A stretch of DNA of 64,000 bases, taken from the NCBI RefSeq assembly GCF_030812775.1, contig NZ_JAUSTI010000012.1:111882-175881 (forward strand), in the 5' to 3' direction. Made by a program: the position numbers and the translations under genes. The notes under the pieces are model-generated. The model saw only the letters and a list, made by a program, of their open reading frames with translations. It had not been told where the DNA came from and did no database searches. Source of the DNA: Paenibacillus tundrae. Its GTDB lineage: Bacteria; Bacillota; Bacilli; Paenibacillales; Paenibacillaceae. This document shows, in pieces, positions 46,070 to 55,247 of this stretch (within the stretch, counting starts at the first letter, position 1; every line of letters starts with the position of its first letter).

Positions 46070-46384
46070 TTACGTAATTAATTTCAAACCAACGGCTGCG
46101 ACCAGAATCATCGCAATAAATAAGAGCCGCTTCGCTTCCTTGCGTTCGCCGAACAGGAACATGCCTGTCAGCGTGCTGCCTACTGTTCCGATTCCTGTCC
46201 ACACAGCGTAAGCTGTGCCCATAGGAATGGAAGTCATTGCGTAGGACAGAAGAGAGAAGCTGAATACAAATGAAACCAACATCAGTACGATATAAGGCCA
46301 GCCCTTTTTGGAAGAAGCCCCATTAATACCGATGACGCCAAAAATTTCACAGATGCCTGCACCGACGATTGCTAACCATGCCAT
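46070..46384 (-). CDS. SMR family efflux protein, second subunit
   Basis: This 104-residue four-helix protein of the small multidrug resistance family has the essential glutamate at E13 (CEIFGVIGI) and the motif YAVWTGIGTVGSTLTG. Its start overlaps the stop of the other SMR gene. Paired SMR genes of unequal sequence act as heterodimers, as in EbrAB, YkkCD and YvdRS. Confidence 0.93.
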   Translation of the reverse strand: MAWLAIVGAGICEIFGVIGINGASSKKGWPYIVLMLVSFVFSFSLLSYAMTSIPMGTAYAVWTGIGTVGSTLTGMFLFGERKEAKRLLFIAMILVAAVGLKLIT

Positions 46385-46728
46385 TATGCCGCACCTTCTT
46401 TCGTTGACTGCTGCTGGTCTGTAACCAGTTTCAGCCCAATGACACCGCAGAGCAATAAGCCGATCAACAATATTTTAGCAAGGCGGAATTCCTCACCGAA
46501 CAGCACCATCTCCGTTAGCACAGTACCCGCTGTACCAATACCTGTGAAGACGGCGTATACGGTACCGACAGGAAGTCTCTTGGAAGCGGCAATGATGAGT
46601 CCAAAACTAATCACGATGGCGATCCCCGTCAGTGCCCATTCTGATGCATTAGAAGCGTGCTTTAACCCGCTTACCCATACAATTTCTATAATTCCTCCGA
46701 TAAAAACATACAACCAGTTGCGGTTCAT
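46384..46728 (-). CDS. SMR family efflux protein, first subunit
   Basis: The 114-residue protein has E15 (IIEIVWVSGLK) and YAVFTGIGTAGTVLTE. A polar ten-residue C-terminal tail is absent from its partner. The start is ATG 46728 after GGAG, overlapping the TetR stop by ATGA. The gene order TetR-SMR-SMR equals yvdT-yvdS-yvdR of B. subtilis. Confidence 0.93.
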   Translation of the reverse strand: MNRNWLYVFIGGIIEIVWVSGLKHASNASEWALTGIAIVISFGLIIAASKRLPVGTVYAVFTGIGTAGTVLTEMVLFGEEFRLAKILLIGLLLCGVIGLKLVTDQQQSTKEGAA

Positions 46729-47348
46729 GATGGTGAATCTCCTTCCAGCACAATAGCTCGTGCTTCTTCGTTCATATGATGTATGCCATGCCAAAAGACA
46801 GGCCAGGAGGCTTCAAGGCGTCGTTTGTATCGACGTGAGCTTCCATATATAATCTCCACCGTAATACCGTCCAGGAACGTCATAAACGCAATAGCTGCTT
46901 GTTCTGCTGGAACAGACGGTAGTTCTCCATGACGTATTGCACGCTCGAATAGCCTGATCAAGGCGCGTTCCATACCGTCTAGAAACGGATACACGAGATC
47001 CATCACTTCGCTATAGAGGTTCAGTGGTGGATAATAACAATTGCGCAGCATAAAACGTGCGGATGCATGGGCATGGTACTCTTCCTCAAACCAGAATAGT
47101 AGACCCTTCAGCCGTTGCTCTAGTGGTAAATCCGCATGGTCACGGAAATATTCAAGTGTGTGCCGCCGTACCTCCTGAAATGCGAAGGCCAGAGTGTGCA
47201 AAAATAAGTCATCCTTGTTGCTAAAATGTGCATATATCGATGGTTTCTTAATCCCGACTTCATCTGCGATGGCTCTGAGTGATGCTCCTTCATATCCATC
47301 TCTAGCAAAATGGAAAAGCGCGGCATCCCGAATCGAATGTGCAGTCAT
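46725..47348 (-). CDS. TetR family regulator of the SMR operon
   Basis: The 207-residue protein has an N-terminal TetR motif (IRDAALFHFARDGYEGASLRAIADEVGIKKPSIYAHFSNKDDLF). It is the first gene of the operon and ends in an overlap with the first SMR gene. A perfect palindrome just upstream (47360-47375) is its likely operator, so the operon should be autorepressed and induced by a cationic drug. Confidence 0.93.
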   Translation of the reverse strand: MTAHSIRDAALFHFARDGYEGASLRAIADEVGIKKPSIYAHFSNKDDLFLHTLAFAFQEVRRHTLEYFRDHADLPLEQRLKGLLFWFEEEYHAHASARFMLRNCYYPPLNLYSEVMDLVYPFLDGMERALIRLFERAIRHGELPSVPAEQAAIAFMTFLDGITVEIIYGSSRRYKRRLEASWPVFWHGIHHMNEEARAIVLEGDSPS

Positions 47349-47359
47349 GATATCACCTT

Positions 47360-47375
47360 CCTAACGGGCGTTAGG
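47360..47375. promoter_or_regulatory. TetR operator palindrome
   Basis: CCTAACG-GG-CGTTAGG is a perfect 7+2+7 inverted repeat, 12 bases upstream of the TetR start. A TTGACA lies further upstream on the same strand. Confidence 0.7.
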
Positions 47376-47415
47376 TAATTATGTTTTCACATTTTACATC
47401 CCGTGTCAAGATATA

Positions 47416-47451
47416 AAACTCCGCCTGCACGATAGAGCACAGACGGAGTTT
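47416..47451 (-). terminator. intrinsic terminator of the phospholipase D-like gene
   Basis: On the minus strand AAACTCCGTCTG pairs with CAGGCGGAGTTT with one mismatch, followed by TTATAT. A neighbouring short stretch at 47466-47521 (GGAGAGAACA, TGTTCTTTCAGCGAAGTG, AAGTGTA) resembles the two ends of the dispersed repeat with its middle deleted. Confidence 0.65.
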
Positions 47452-47544
47452 ATAAATACTATAAATATATCCGGAGAGAACAACGATCTTAATGGATGTT
47501 CTTTCAGCGAAGTGGCAAGTGTATCATCTAGGTTCATTATCTTT

Positions 47545-49044
47545 CTAAAAGGTCGTAAAGCCCAAGATAAGTTGTAGCTTATACAAAATCCCTTTCAGAA
47601 ATGTTGTTTTCTCCTGAAATTCATCGAGATTCAACGTAAACTCCGCATCATCATTATTCCAAATGCGATCAAAATAATTCGCAACATTCTGGGTGAACTC
47701 GTTATCCGGAGGGGATGCAACCCAAAGGTTGTTTTCCAAATTATAATCATTCAAGTTCCGCGGTGTAAAATTGGTCGACCCGCCAAGAACAATGTGATCA
47801 CCGGTTGCTTTGGCGATGTACATCATCTTGGTATGGTATTGTTCCTTGGTTGTGTTATACCAACGAATCTGGATTTTGCCGTCTGACTTGCCATGTAGCT
47901 CAGCAGCTACAGGCCGATTCGGAATGCCGATCTTCTCCTGACCAAATGCATTTTCGTTTGGATCAAGTACAAGCCGAATCTCTGTTCCGCGTTCTGCCGC
48001 TGCGAGCAGCGCATCCAACACTTTAGGTGAGGCAATGTAGAACATGCCCATCCATAACACGTCACCCTTTTCGGCTGCGTTAATCTCATGCAAGGTTGCA
48101 TCATTTACTTTGCCTTCGGTTAAGTAGCGGATACGCAGGTCACCCTCGTTCGATTTAGTGCTCGACGTAGCGGTCGAATCGTTGGCAGAGGGAGAATATA
48201 CGGGCACAGTGCCACCACCGGAAATGTCTAGTACCGCCTGTTCTGAGCGAAGGATATCCTCAATGATGGGACCAGAGACTTCAAAGGCAATGTTGGAGTG
48301 ATAGGCGCTTGCGTCATGGATATTACCGGAGGATACAATCGCTGTCTTCTCACTGACAACAACTTTGCGATGATTGGCTTTGACGTTTAAAAGTTTTAAG
48401 TAAGACCGCAAGGTAACATCCGGGCCGTCACTTGCCATTAGGTTAGGAACCCATCCTTTGCCGGACTGTCCGAACCATTGGAAGAAAGTACGCCACACTG
48501 CCGAGTATACCGGCGTAGAGTCACGGAGTGGATCAACATTGGTGATGACCACATGTATTCCCGCTTGTTTCATTTGTTGAAATAGCGGGTTCGGCGCTGA
48601 ATTATAGTTCGTGTTCACTTCGTCGGTAATAAACCAGATGTCCATATCGGGATGTTGGTTCTTTTTCGCTATCATCGCATCCGTGAATTCTGCACTGATC
48701 GGCGGGAATCGTTGCCCTTCGTGCTGATAATCATTAAATAAGAACATATCCACGAGAACGAATTGTTCAGCATCTTCAACGACCTGCAGCATACGTTGGT
48801 AAATCTGCTGCTCATGTTCCATCAATCCATCTGCGGAAGGGTACGTCAGATCATGAAGAAACTGCACTTGATCCGTGCGATACTCCGGACTTTCATAGGA
48901 GATGCCTGGTGGTAGCGGTTTATACGTCTGATAGAGCATGACTGCGATGAGCCATAGAATAAGCAGACCTAGAGCTGCGCGTATGTATGGAAAGCGGCGT
49001 CCTGATGCCTTGGATTTGGTTGATGTGTGGCGAGAAGAAAACAA
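47545..49044 (-). CDS. phospholipase D-like membrane protein
   Basis: The 499-residue protein has one N-terminal membrane segment (about 22-39) and two HxK motifs: H225/K227 in ANHRKVVVS and H404/K406 in YHTKMMYIA, each followed by a GS/N stretch (SSGNIHD, GGSTNFTPRN). This is the PLD / cardiolipin-synthase fold, with the catalytic part probably outside the membrane. Length and the single segment differ from standard cardiolipin synthase, so the substrate is open. The start is TTG 49044, seven bases after AAAGGGGG. It is divergent from the CarH gene. Confidence 0.85.
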   Translation of the reverse strand: MFSSRHTSTKSKASGRRFPYIRAALGLLILWLIAVMLYQTYKPLPPGISYESPEYRTDQVQFLHDLTYPSADGLMEHEQQIYQRMLQVVEDAEQFVLVDMFLFNDYQHEGQRFPPISAEFTDAMIAKKNQHPDMDIWFITDEVNTNYNSAPNPLFQQMKQAGIHVVITNVDPLRDSTPVYSAVWRTFFQWFGQSGKGWVPNLMASDGPDVTLRSYLKLLNVKANHRKVVVSEKTAIVSSGNIHDASAYHSNIAFEVSGPIIEDILRSEQAVLDISGGGTVPVYSPSANDSTATSSTKSNEGDLRIRYLTEGKVNDATLHEINAAEKGDVLWMGMFYIASPKVLDALLAAAERGTEIRLVLDPNENAFGQEKIGIPNRPVAAELHGKSDGKIQIRWYNTTKEQYHTKMMYIAKATGDHIVLGGSTNFTPRNLNDYNLENNLWVASPPDNEFTQNVANYFDRIWNNDDAEFTLNLDEFQEKTTFLKGILYKLQLILGFTTF

Positions 49045-49167
49045 GCAATGACCCCCTTTCATAAGTTAGCTGACTACTATTACCACGTTGCAATGAATAT
49101 TGACGCATAGGACTGGGTATAGAAGAGAAATTGGACAAGCCAGATGCTACTAAATTATCTTGATGAA

Positions 49168-49218
49168 TCGACAGGGGTGTAGCTGTTGTGTATAATGGGT
49201 GTATTATTTTTGTAGAAT
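49168..49218 (+). promoter_or_regulatory. carH promoter with three 11-bp-spaced operator units
   Basis: TCGACA (49168-49173) and TATAAT (49191-49196) are spaced 17 bases. Over and past the -10 lie GTATAAT (49190), GTATTAT (49201) and GTAGAAT (49212), each 11 bases from the next. The same unit and spacing occur at the crt promoter. This fits CarH, whose DNA-binding domains contact 11-bp direct repeats, and predicts autoregulation. Confidence 0.72.
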
Positions 49219-49245
49219 GTTTTAAATTTCATATAAACTCGAAAT

Positions 49246-50265
49246 GTGAACCTGGCGGAGACGGAAAAGGCCACGGCAAGCATTTCAGAGCATGCTTTAT
49301 TGGATATTTTAAGAAAGAGAGTGGGGACTAAAGTGTATTCCATCAAACAGGTCGCTGCCATGCTGGACATTCCGACGGTAACGCTCCGAGCTTGGGAAAA
49401 TCGTTACAGCGCGGTCACTCCTGAGCGAACGGAATCGGGTTATCGGTTGTATACAGATGAAAATGTTGAAGATCTGCGCTGGTTAAAACAGCAGGTTGAG
49501 CAACATCAGACCAATATTTCAGAAGCAGTGCGGATGTTGAAGGCGAACAAAGCCAAGCCAGCGGAAGCGTTCATTCCCACCCCGAGTACGACTCCTGTTC
49601 CCACCATGGAAGAATCGTACCAACGGATTGCGGATCAAATTTATGACTCCCTCTACCAATTCCAGGGTGAACGAGCCAACGGTCTGATTGATTTTGGCTT
49701 TACAATGTATGGATACGACTCGATGTTCTATCATGTACTTGTGCCCATTTTAGTTCGAGTTGGCGATGCTTGGGAGCAGGGAAGAGCCTCTGTAGCGCAG
49801 GAGCATTTCATGACCCAACTGATTTCACAGCGGTTTTATCAGTTTTTCCATCTGTTCCCGATCTATCCGCACTTACCTAAAGTCCTAGCGTTATGCCCAG
49901 AAGGGGAACATCATCAGGTGGGTTTGCTGCTATTCTCCCTGTTTATGCGTAAAAATGGAGCTGAAGTGCTGTACCTTGGAGCTAACACGCCGGAAGAGGG
50001 CATCTTTCCAATTATTCGTGAGCAGAAGATCAAGCTAGTCTGTCTCTCCATCACGAGTCCGGGATTAATGGAGCGTTGTGACCAATTGGTGAGTCGAATT
50101 AAAGATGAATTCCCGCATATGCGCTTTGTCCTTGGGGGAAAAGGGTATGAGCATGCCGAACATGCAACCTATCCCGAATGGATTATGCCGGAGCATTCGT
50201 CCGAATGGCAAGGTTGGTTAGAACGGGAGTACTTGGTAGACATGCCACCAGGCTCACAGTATTAA
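49246..50265 (+). CDS. carH: CarH-type B12-dependent photoreceptor repressor
   Basis: The 339-residue protein has a MerR winged helix (about 30-100; YSIKQVAAMLDIPTVTLRAWENRY), a four-helix B12-cap domain (about 122-210) and a B12-binding Rossmann domain (from about 212). Diagnostic motifs are W176-x9-E186-H187 (WEQGRASVAQEH), which cups adenosylcobalamin in CarH, and E221-H-H223-Q-V-G226, giving the lower axial histidine. In the dark such proteins tetramerise on DNA; light breaks the Co-C bond and releases them. The start GTG 49246 has a weak ribosome site; GTG 49333, just before the MerR domain, is the alternative. The crt operon follows directly. Confidence 0.92.
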   Translation: MNLAETEKATASISEHALLDILRKRVGTKVYSIKQVAAMLDIPTVTLRAWENRYSAVTPERTESGYRLYTDENVEDLRWLKQQVEQHQTNISEAVRMLKANKAKPAEAFIPTPSTTPVPTMEESYQRIADQIYDSLYQFQGERANGLIDFGFTMYGYDSMFYHVLVPILVRVGDAWEQGRASVAQEHFMTQLISQRFYQFFHLFPIYPHLPKVLALCPEGEHHQVGLLLFSLFMRKNGAEVLYLGANTPEEGIFPIIREQKIKLVCLSITSPGLMERCDQLVSRIKDEFPHMRFVLGGKGYEHAEHATYPEWIMPEHSSEWQGWLEREYLVDMPPGSQY

Positions 50266-50377
50266 CATAATAGAGCGACATGGTGAAATGGACAGGTCTA
50301 ATGTATGGCTCAAACGATCAAGTTATGTGGGGTTGCGTCATATGTATCAACATTGCATAAATAAGCTTGATTATAAG

Positions 50378-50412
50378 CATCCTTGAACGCAATTGCGGTA
50401 AGGGTGTTTTTT
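50378..50412 (+). terminator. intrinsic terminator of carH
   Basis: CATCCTT pairs with AAGGGTG (one G-U) around an inner CGCAATTGCG palindrome and is followed by TTTTTT. It separates carH transcription from the crt promoter downstream. Confidence 0.75.
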
Positions 50413-50462
50413 GCATTCAATCCGATGTTATGTGCATTAAACAGGAAGTGCAGAATGTACAG

Positions 50463-50502
50463 TTTACAAGGTCGTATAATATTTGTATTATATTTGTATA
50501 AC
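50463..50502 (+). promoter_or_regulatory. crt promoter with three 11-bp-spaced operator units
   Basis: TTTACA (50463-50468) and TATTAT (50486-50491) are spaced 17 bases. GTATAAT (50474), GTATTAT (50485) and GTATAAC (50496) repeat every 11 bases over the spacer, the -10 and just beyond. CarH bound here would block the -10 in the dark. The transcript start would lie about 100 bases before the first crt gene. Confidence 0.75.
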
Positions 50503-50600
50503 GTTTGATGTTTTATCCGCTTAGAATGTTGTTGAATGGTTTAATAGTAGGTTAGAAGCTATAAGAATAGCGTAGCAAGATAAGAAAGGTGAGTGGCTTA

Positions 50601-52151
50601 ATGCCCAATCAACAACGTAAACGTGCCGCTGTAATTGGCGCAGGCCCAGGTGGGCTTGCAGCAGCCATGTTGTTATCCGGTCAAGGATACGAAGTGGATG
50701 TTTATGAGAAACAACCTGTCATTGGTGGACGCTCTTCCAGACTTGAACTCGGTGAATATAAGTTTGACCGAGGCGCAACGTTTCTGATGATGCCACAATT
50801 GCTTGAAGAGATGTTCGATGTCGTTGGACGCAAGCTATCCGATTATGTGGACATGAAGGAACTGACACCGCTATATGCACTGAACTTTGGTGATAAAGTA
50901 TTCACGCCTTCTCGGGATCGGGAGCAAACAGCCGCGCAGATTAAGGAACTGTTTCCCGGTAATGAAGATAACTATCTTCGGTTCATGCAAGATGAAGAAG
51001 TGAAATTCGGTAAAGTAATGCCATTACTTCGTAGACCCTTTGGTAAGTTGACGGACTATCTGCGCAAAGACGCGATAACAGCTCTTCCTAAGCTTGATAT
51101 CAATAATACGGTGTACGGAATTTTATCACGATACTTTACAGATGAGCGACTACGTTGGGCATTTACGTTTCAATCCAAATACTTGGGCATGTCTGCCTGG
51201 GATTGTCCTGGTACATTCACAATTCTATCGTTTATAGAGCATCAGTATGGACTGTATCATCCAATCGGTGGTGTGAACCGTGTGTTCCATGCCATGGCTG
51301 ATGTGATAACAGAGTTCGGCGGAAGAATACATACATCCTGCCCCGTAGATCAGGTCATTGTCCGCAATGGTCGTGCAGAAGGTGTATTGCTTGAGAATGG
51401 TGAACGTATTGAAGCAGATCATGTTGTTGTGAATGCAGACTTCGCACATGCCGTAACGAATCTGTTCGAGCCAGGCGTCCTTAAGAAATATACACCTGAG
51501 AAGATGAAACGGAAAAAGTACTCCTGTTCTACAGCGATGCTGTATCTCGGTGTAGATGGCGAGATCGATCTGCCGCATCATTCTGTGTACTTCCCAGACG
51601 ATTACCGAGTGAACGTAGACGAGATTACGAAGCACAAAGTGTTGTCCGCTGATCCATCTCTATATATTCATAACCCCTCTAAGCTGGATTCGACGCTAGC
51701 TCCGGCAGGAAAATCTGCACTTTATGTTCTTATGCCGACTCCGAACCTTACAGGAGACATTGATTGGGATAGGGAACGGGAGAACGTTCGCGAAGCAATG
51801 ATGAAGCGGATGGAGGCGATTCCTCAGCTGGCAGACATTCGTAGTCGCATTGAAGAATCGATGATGTTTACGCCGCTTGATTGGGCAAATGAACTGGATG
51901 TATACAACGGAGCAACGTTTAATATGGCTCACAATCTGGGTCAAATGATGTATCTGCGACCACATAACCAATTTGAAGAGCTGAAGCAAGTGTGGCTTGT
52001 TGGTGGTGGAACGCATCCAGGTAGCGGATTGCCTACAATTTTTGAATCTGCACGAATTAGCGTGAGACTTATCCAAGAAGAAGATGCACGCACACAGTCT
52101 CGCCCAACCCCTTATGTACAACAGTCGGCAGAAGCTGGAGGTCATTCATGA
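50601..52151 (+). CDS. CrtN/CrtI-family carotenoid desaturase or oxidase (1 of 3)
   Basis: The 516-residue FAD enzyme opens with the dinucleotide motif VIGAGPGGLAAAML and carries the family C-terminal motif VGGGTHPGSGLPTIFESA. It is the first gene of the crt operon. The ATG 50601 follows AAAGGTG; the frame reaches back to a GTG at 50589. It likely desaturates or oxidises a C30 or C40 carotene backbone. Which of the three CrtN-like proteins performs the main desaturation cannot be decided here. It overlaps the next gene by ATGA. Confidence 0.88.
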   Translation: MPNQQRKRAAVIGAGPGGLAAAMLLSGQGYEVDVYEKQPVIGGRSSRLELGEYKFDRGATFLMMPQLLEEMFDVVGRKLSDYVDMKELTPLYALNFGDKVFTPSRDREQTAAQIKELFPGNEDNYLRFMQDEEVKFGKVMPLLRRPFGKLTDYLRKDAITALPKLDINNTVYGILSRYFTDERLRWAFTFQSKYLGMSAWDCPGTFTILSFIEHQYGLYHPIGGVNRVFHAMADVITEFGGRIHTSCPVDQVIVRNGRAEGVLLENGERIEADHVVVNADFAHAVTNLFEPGVLKKYTPEKMKRKKYSCSTAMLYLGVDGEIDLPHHSVYFPDDYRVNVDEITKHKVLSADPSLYIHNPSKLDSTLAPAGKSALYVLMPTPNLTGDIDWDRERENVREAMMKRMEAIPQLADIRSRIEESMMFTPLDWANELDVYNGATFNMAHNLGQMMYLRPHNQFEELKQVWLVGGGTHPGSGLPTIFESARISVRLIQEEDARTQSRPTPYVQQSAEAGGHS

Positions 52152-53611
52152 AGCGCGCGGCGATTATAGGTGCAGGCATTGGAGGATTAACGTCAGCGTT
52201 ATTGCTGAATCGCCAAGGTTGGGATGTTACGGTATATGAGCGAGGTTCACGCGTTGGTGGACGGATCGGATTCGAACAAGAGGGAGAATACCGGATCGAC
52301 CAAGGGCCAACGATTGTACTTCTGCCAGAGATGTTATTAGGTATTTTGGAAGAAGCGGGTGTAGATCGTTCCAAGGTGGAGTTGTTACGCTGTGACCCCC
52401 TATACAGGGTTCATTACAGCAGTGGTCGAGTCATGACCAAAATGACCAGCCGTTCACTTCAGGCAGAAGAGATTGAGCGTCTGTTCCCGGGTGAGAGTAA
52501 AGGGTTTAACCGATTCATGACGGATATGGATACACTCTTTCCGGCAGGACGTGCAGCATTTCTAGAGCGAGCTTTTCCTCGAAAAAGAGATTTCTTCACG
52601 CCGTCCCTCATGTCGCTGATGGGCAGACTGCGTGCACACAAAAGTGTGCGGAAGGCTGTAGGCGATTATTTTGAACACGAAGAATTACTCGACGCGTATT
52701 CGCTACAAAGCTTATACATCGGCGGATCACCGTTCGGGACACCTGGAATCTATTCATTGTTACCTTATGCGGAACATCAATATGGAATATGGATGGTCAA
52801 AGGCGGTTATGCCGCACTGCCAGGTATATTGGAAAAGGAACTGATTGCGCGCGGTGGACGCGTTGTATTGAACACCGAAGTGACCGAACTCCGGATTAAC
52901 CAAGGAAAATGTGAAGGAATTGAAACTGCAGACGGCTTCGAGCCTATGGACGCTGTGATCTACAATGGCGACTTTCCTCACTTATCCAGTTTACTTGGAG
53001 ACATCTCTGAAGCACCACGCAAACGCAAGCCGTATCGTCCTTCTTCTGGATGTGTGTTAATCTATCTAGGAGTAGACAAAAAATGGGAGGATGCGACGAC
53101 ACATCAATTTTTCTTACCTCCAAGCCTTGATGGGAGTTTACGTGAAGTGTTCGAGCGACGCCGAATTCCAGATAAGTCCTCATTCTACGTATTTAACCCG
53201 GCTGCATTAGATGAGACGGCTGCACCTCCAGGCCAGAGCGTATTGTATTTCCTCATTCCAGTACCGGATGCGGAAGGCGTGGATTGGTCACAGGAAGGTG
53301 AGATGCTCGTAGAGCGTGTGCTTGAAGAAGCAGAACAACGTGGGTTCCCGGGACTGCGTGCTGCGATCCAATGGAAAAAAGTAAGAACGCCAGCAGATGC
53401 AGAGCGCGATGGACTGTATGGCGGTGGAAGCTTCGGTATTGCGCCGGTTCTGTTCCAATCCGGGGTATATCGACCACAACCTAAGCCGTTTCCTGCAATT
53501 AAGGGGCTATATGCTGCGGGAGCATCAGTACATCCAGGTGGCGGAGTGCCGATCGTGATGCAGGGTGCGCGTATGGCTGTAAATCAACTCATGAAGGAGA
53601 TGGGAACATGA
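52148..53611 (+). CDS. crtN: CrtN-family carotenoid desaturase (2 of 3)
   Basis: The 487-residue FAD enzyme has the N-terminal motif IIGAGIGGLTSALLLNRQGWDVTVYE and the C-terminal motif AAGASVHPGGGVPIVMQGA. It sits directly before the synthase gene with a four-base overlap, as crtN often pairs with crtM, so it is the best candidate for the diapophytoene desaturase. The symbol is assigned on context and family. Confidence 0.83.
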   Translation: MKRAAIIGAGIGGLTSALLLNRQGWDVTVYERGSRVGGRIGFEQEGEYRIDQGPTIVLLPEMLLGILEEAGVDRSKVELLRCDPLYRVHYSSGRVMTKMTSRSLQAEEIERLFPGESKGFNRFMTDMDTLFPAGRAAFLERAFPRKRDFFTPSLMSLMGRLRAHKSVRKAVGDYFEHEELLDAYSLQSLYIGGSPFGTPGIYSLLPYAEHQYGIWMVKGGYAALPGILEKELIARGGRVVLNTEVTELRINQGKCEGIETADGFEPMDAVIYNGDFPHLSSLLGDISEAPRKRKPYRPSSGCVLIYLGVDKKWEDATTHQFFLPPSLDGSLREVFERRRIPDKSSFYVFNPAALDETAAPPGQSVLYFLIPVPDAEGVDWSQEGEMLVERVLEEAEQRGFPGLRAAIQWKKVRTPADAERDGLYGGGSFGIAPVLFQSGVYRPQPKPFPAIKGLYAAGASVHPGGGVPIVMQGARMAVNQLMKEMGT

Positions 53612-54480
53612 ACGAAGCAATTTTGAGCAGGTGCGAAGAGTTGATGAAGAAAGGTTCGACTTCTTTTTATCAAGCCTTTAAAGGCCTTCCCAGTCCGCGT
53701 CGTGAAGCAGTGTATGTCATTTATGCGTTCTGTCGCATGATTGATGATAGCGTGGATGAGCCGGACCAATCGGCATATACCATCCATGAGATTCATGATT
53801 TGTTTACACAACTGGATGAAGCGGAAGGACATTTCATATGGCCAGCGCTGAGATGGTTATTTGCAAGCTTTCCACATCTGGATAAGGGACCTTTTTTCCG
53901 TCAAATGGAAGGACAGCTCACAGATCTGGAAGTTACGCATTACACAACGATGAAGGAATTGGAGCATTATTGTTATCTTGTTGCCGGAACGGTAGGCGAG
54001 ATGTTGCTGCCTGTACTACGTGATGATAATGGTGCAGAAGTGGCAGTCAACGGAATTGCTCTGGGCAAAGGCATGCAGATCGTGAATATTATTCGGGATG
54101 TGGGCGAAGATCGGGCAAGAGCACGACGTTATGTTCCACTTGAAGTGATGGAGAAGCATGGATATACGGAGCTTGATTGGCAAAATGGTGTGATTGACGA
54201 ACGCTGGATCGCGATCGTTCATGAATTGAAGGTCGCTGCACTGGACTGGTTCCGCGTGGGAATGGATCGTCTAGATACGTATCCGGTGGATAGTGCGTTT
54301 GCGATTGAACTGGCAGCTGCATTTTATTCAACGATCTTACATGCGGTGGAGCGTAATGAATATGACGTGTATTCAAAACGTGCTTATGTTACCGATGAAC
54401 TGAAATTGGAGATGCTGGGAGCGATTGTGAAGCGTTATCCAATGCTGGCATTTCAGGCTTCCCGAACGGCGGTTTCCTAA
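53608..54480 (+). CDS. crtM: squalene/phytoene synthase family (CrtM/CrtB)
   Basis: The 290-residue enzyme condenses two prenyl diphosphates head to head. The two aspartate-rich motifs are D46-D-S-V-D50 and D164-V-G-E-D168, with the family RxxxxxxR...Y region (RARRYVPLEVM) after the second. Firmicute homologues use farnesyl diphosphate to make dehydrosqualene (C30), but C30 versus C40 specificity cannot be read with certainty. Its stop overlaps the next start (TAATG). Confidence 0.92.
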   Translation: MNEAILSRCEELMKKGSTSFYQAFKGLPSPRREAVYVIYAFCRMIDDSVDEPDQSAYTIHEIHDLFTQLDEAEGHFIWPALRWLFASFPHLDKGPFFRQMEGQLTDLEVTHYTTMKELEHYCYLVAGTVGEMLLPVLRDDNGAEVAVNGIALGKGMQIVNIIRDVGEDRARARRYVPLEVMEKHGYTELDWQNGVIDERWIAIVHELKVAALDWFRVGMDRLDTYPVDSAFAIELAAAFYSTILHAVERNEYDVYSKRAYVTDELKLEMLGAIVKRYPMLAFQASRTAVS

Positions 54481-55247
54481 TGGTTCAAGGTTTATATTGG
54501 GTGTGGTATGCGATCGGCGCTATATTGATGCTTACGATTGGTGTGCCGGATGTCCTATCCTTCTCTAACGGACTTTTCTTAATCTTCTATGCGTTATACG
54601 TGCTAGATCTAATCTACAAGGGACGGTACCGAACTGGAATGTCCGACCGGTCAGTCATTTGGAAAGAACCCAGTCTCTGGCTGGCCTCATTCATCATATG
54701 GCTTGGAGGAATGGGCATTGAATGGCTGGGCGTTCACACCGAGTGGCCATTTGGAGCATATTCTTACTCTGACTTTTTTGGTATTCATTTATTTAGCGTA
54801 CCTGTTACACTCGGTTTTGCGTGGATTGCTGTCGTCGGCAACTCGGCGTTGCTGAGCGGAGGTGGTTCAACTTGGAGAAGCAAGTGGGTGCGTGCAATTA
54901 AAACGGGCTTTTGGGCCGTACTAATGGATTTTGTGCTAGATCCTGTTGCTCATGCTCGTGGCTTCTGGCATTGGGAGGCACCCGGTGGCCTCTATGGAGT
55001 TCCGTGGACGAATTTCGTCAGTTGGTTTATCATGGGCGCATTTCTTTCTCTATTTCTTCCGGCTATGCCTGGCGACCGAAGCACCCTGCTGCGCGCCAAA
55101 TGGTTATATCAATTGTTTATCCTTCTGTTCGGTGTGCTTGCACTAAAGGAAGGCATTACAGGTAGCTTCGTGATTGCACTTGCTGGCGTGCTTCTGGCAG
55201 AAGGGAGCTGGCTGTATGATTCGCGCCGCAAAGTCCAAATCGTTTAA
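54480..55247 (+). CDS. CruF-like carotenoid hydratase (DUF422)
   Basis: The 255-residue membrane protein has about seven hydrophobic segments and the DUF422/CruF signatures GIEWLGVHTEWPFGAYSYSD, DFVLDPVAHARGFWHWE and GLYGVPWTNFVSWF. CruF-type enzymes add water across the terminal 1,2 double bond of an acyclic carotenoid end, giving a tertiary hydroxyl. That hydroxyl could be the attachment point for the sugar added by the nearby glycosyltransferase. Confidence 0.85.
   Translation: MVQGLYWVWYAIGAILMLTIGVPDVLSFSNGLFLIFYALYVLDLIYKGRYRTGMSDRSVIWKEPSLWLASFIIWLGGMGIEWLGVHTEWPFGAYSYSDFFGIHLFSVPVTLGFAWIAVVGNSALLSGGGSTWRSKWVRAIKTGFWAVLMDFVLDPVAHARGFWHWEAPGGLYGVPWTNFVSWFIMGAFLSLFLPAMPGDRSTLLRAKWLYQLFILLFGVLALKEGITGSFVIALAGVLLAEGSWLYDSRRKVQIV

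Noticed and set aside
46384..47460. Guanidine riboswitch ahead of the SMR genes
   Set aside because: SMR pairs of the YkkCD type can have one, but here the first gene is a TetR regulator with a palindromic operator, and I see no riboswitch-like ACGR motif pair in the short leader.
50266..50600. B12 riboswitch between carH and the crt genes
   Set aside because: No B12-box-like sequence or long structured leader is visible; the region is explained by a terminator and the operator repeats.
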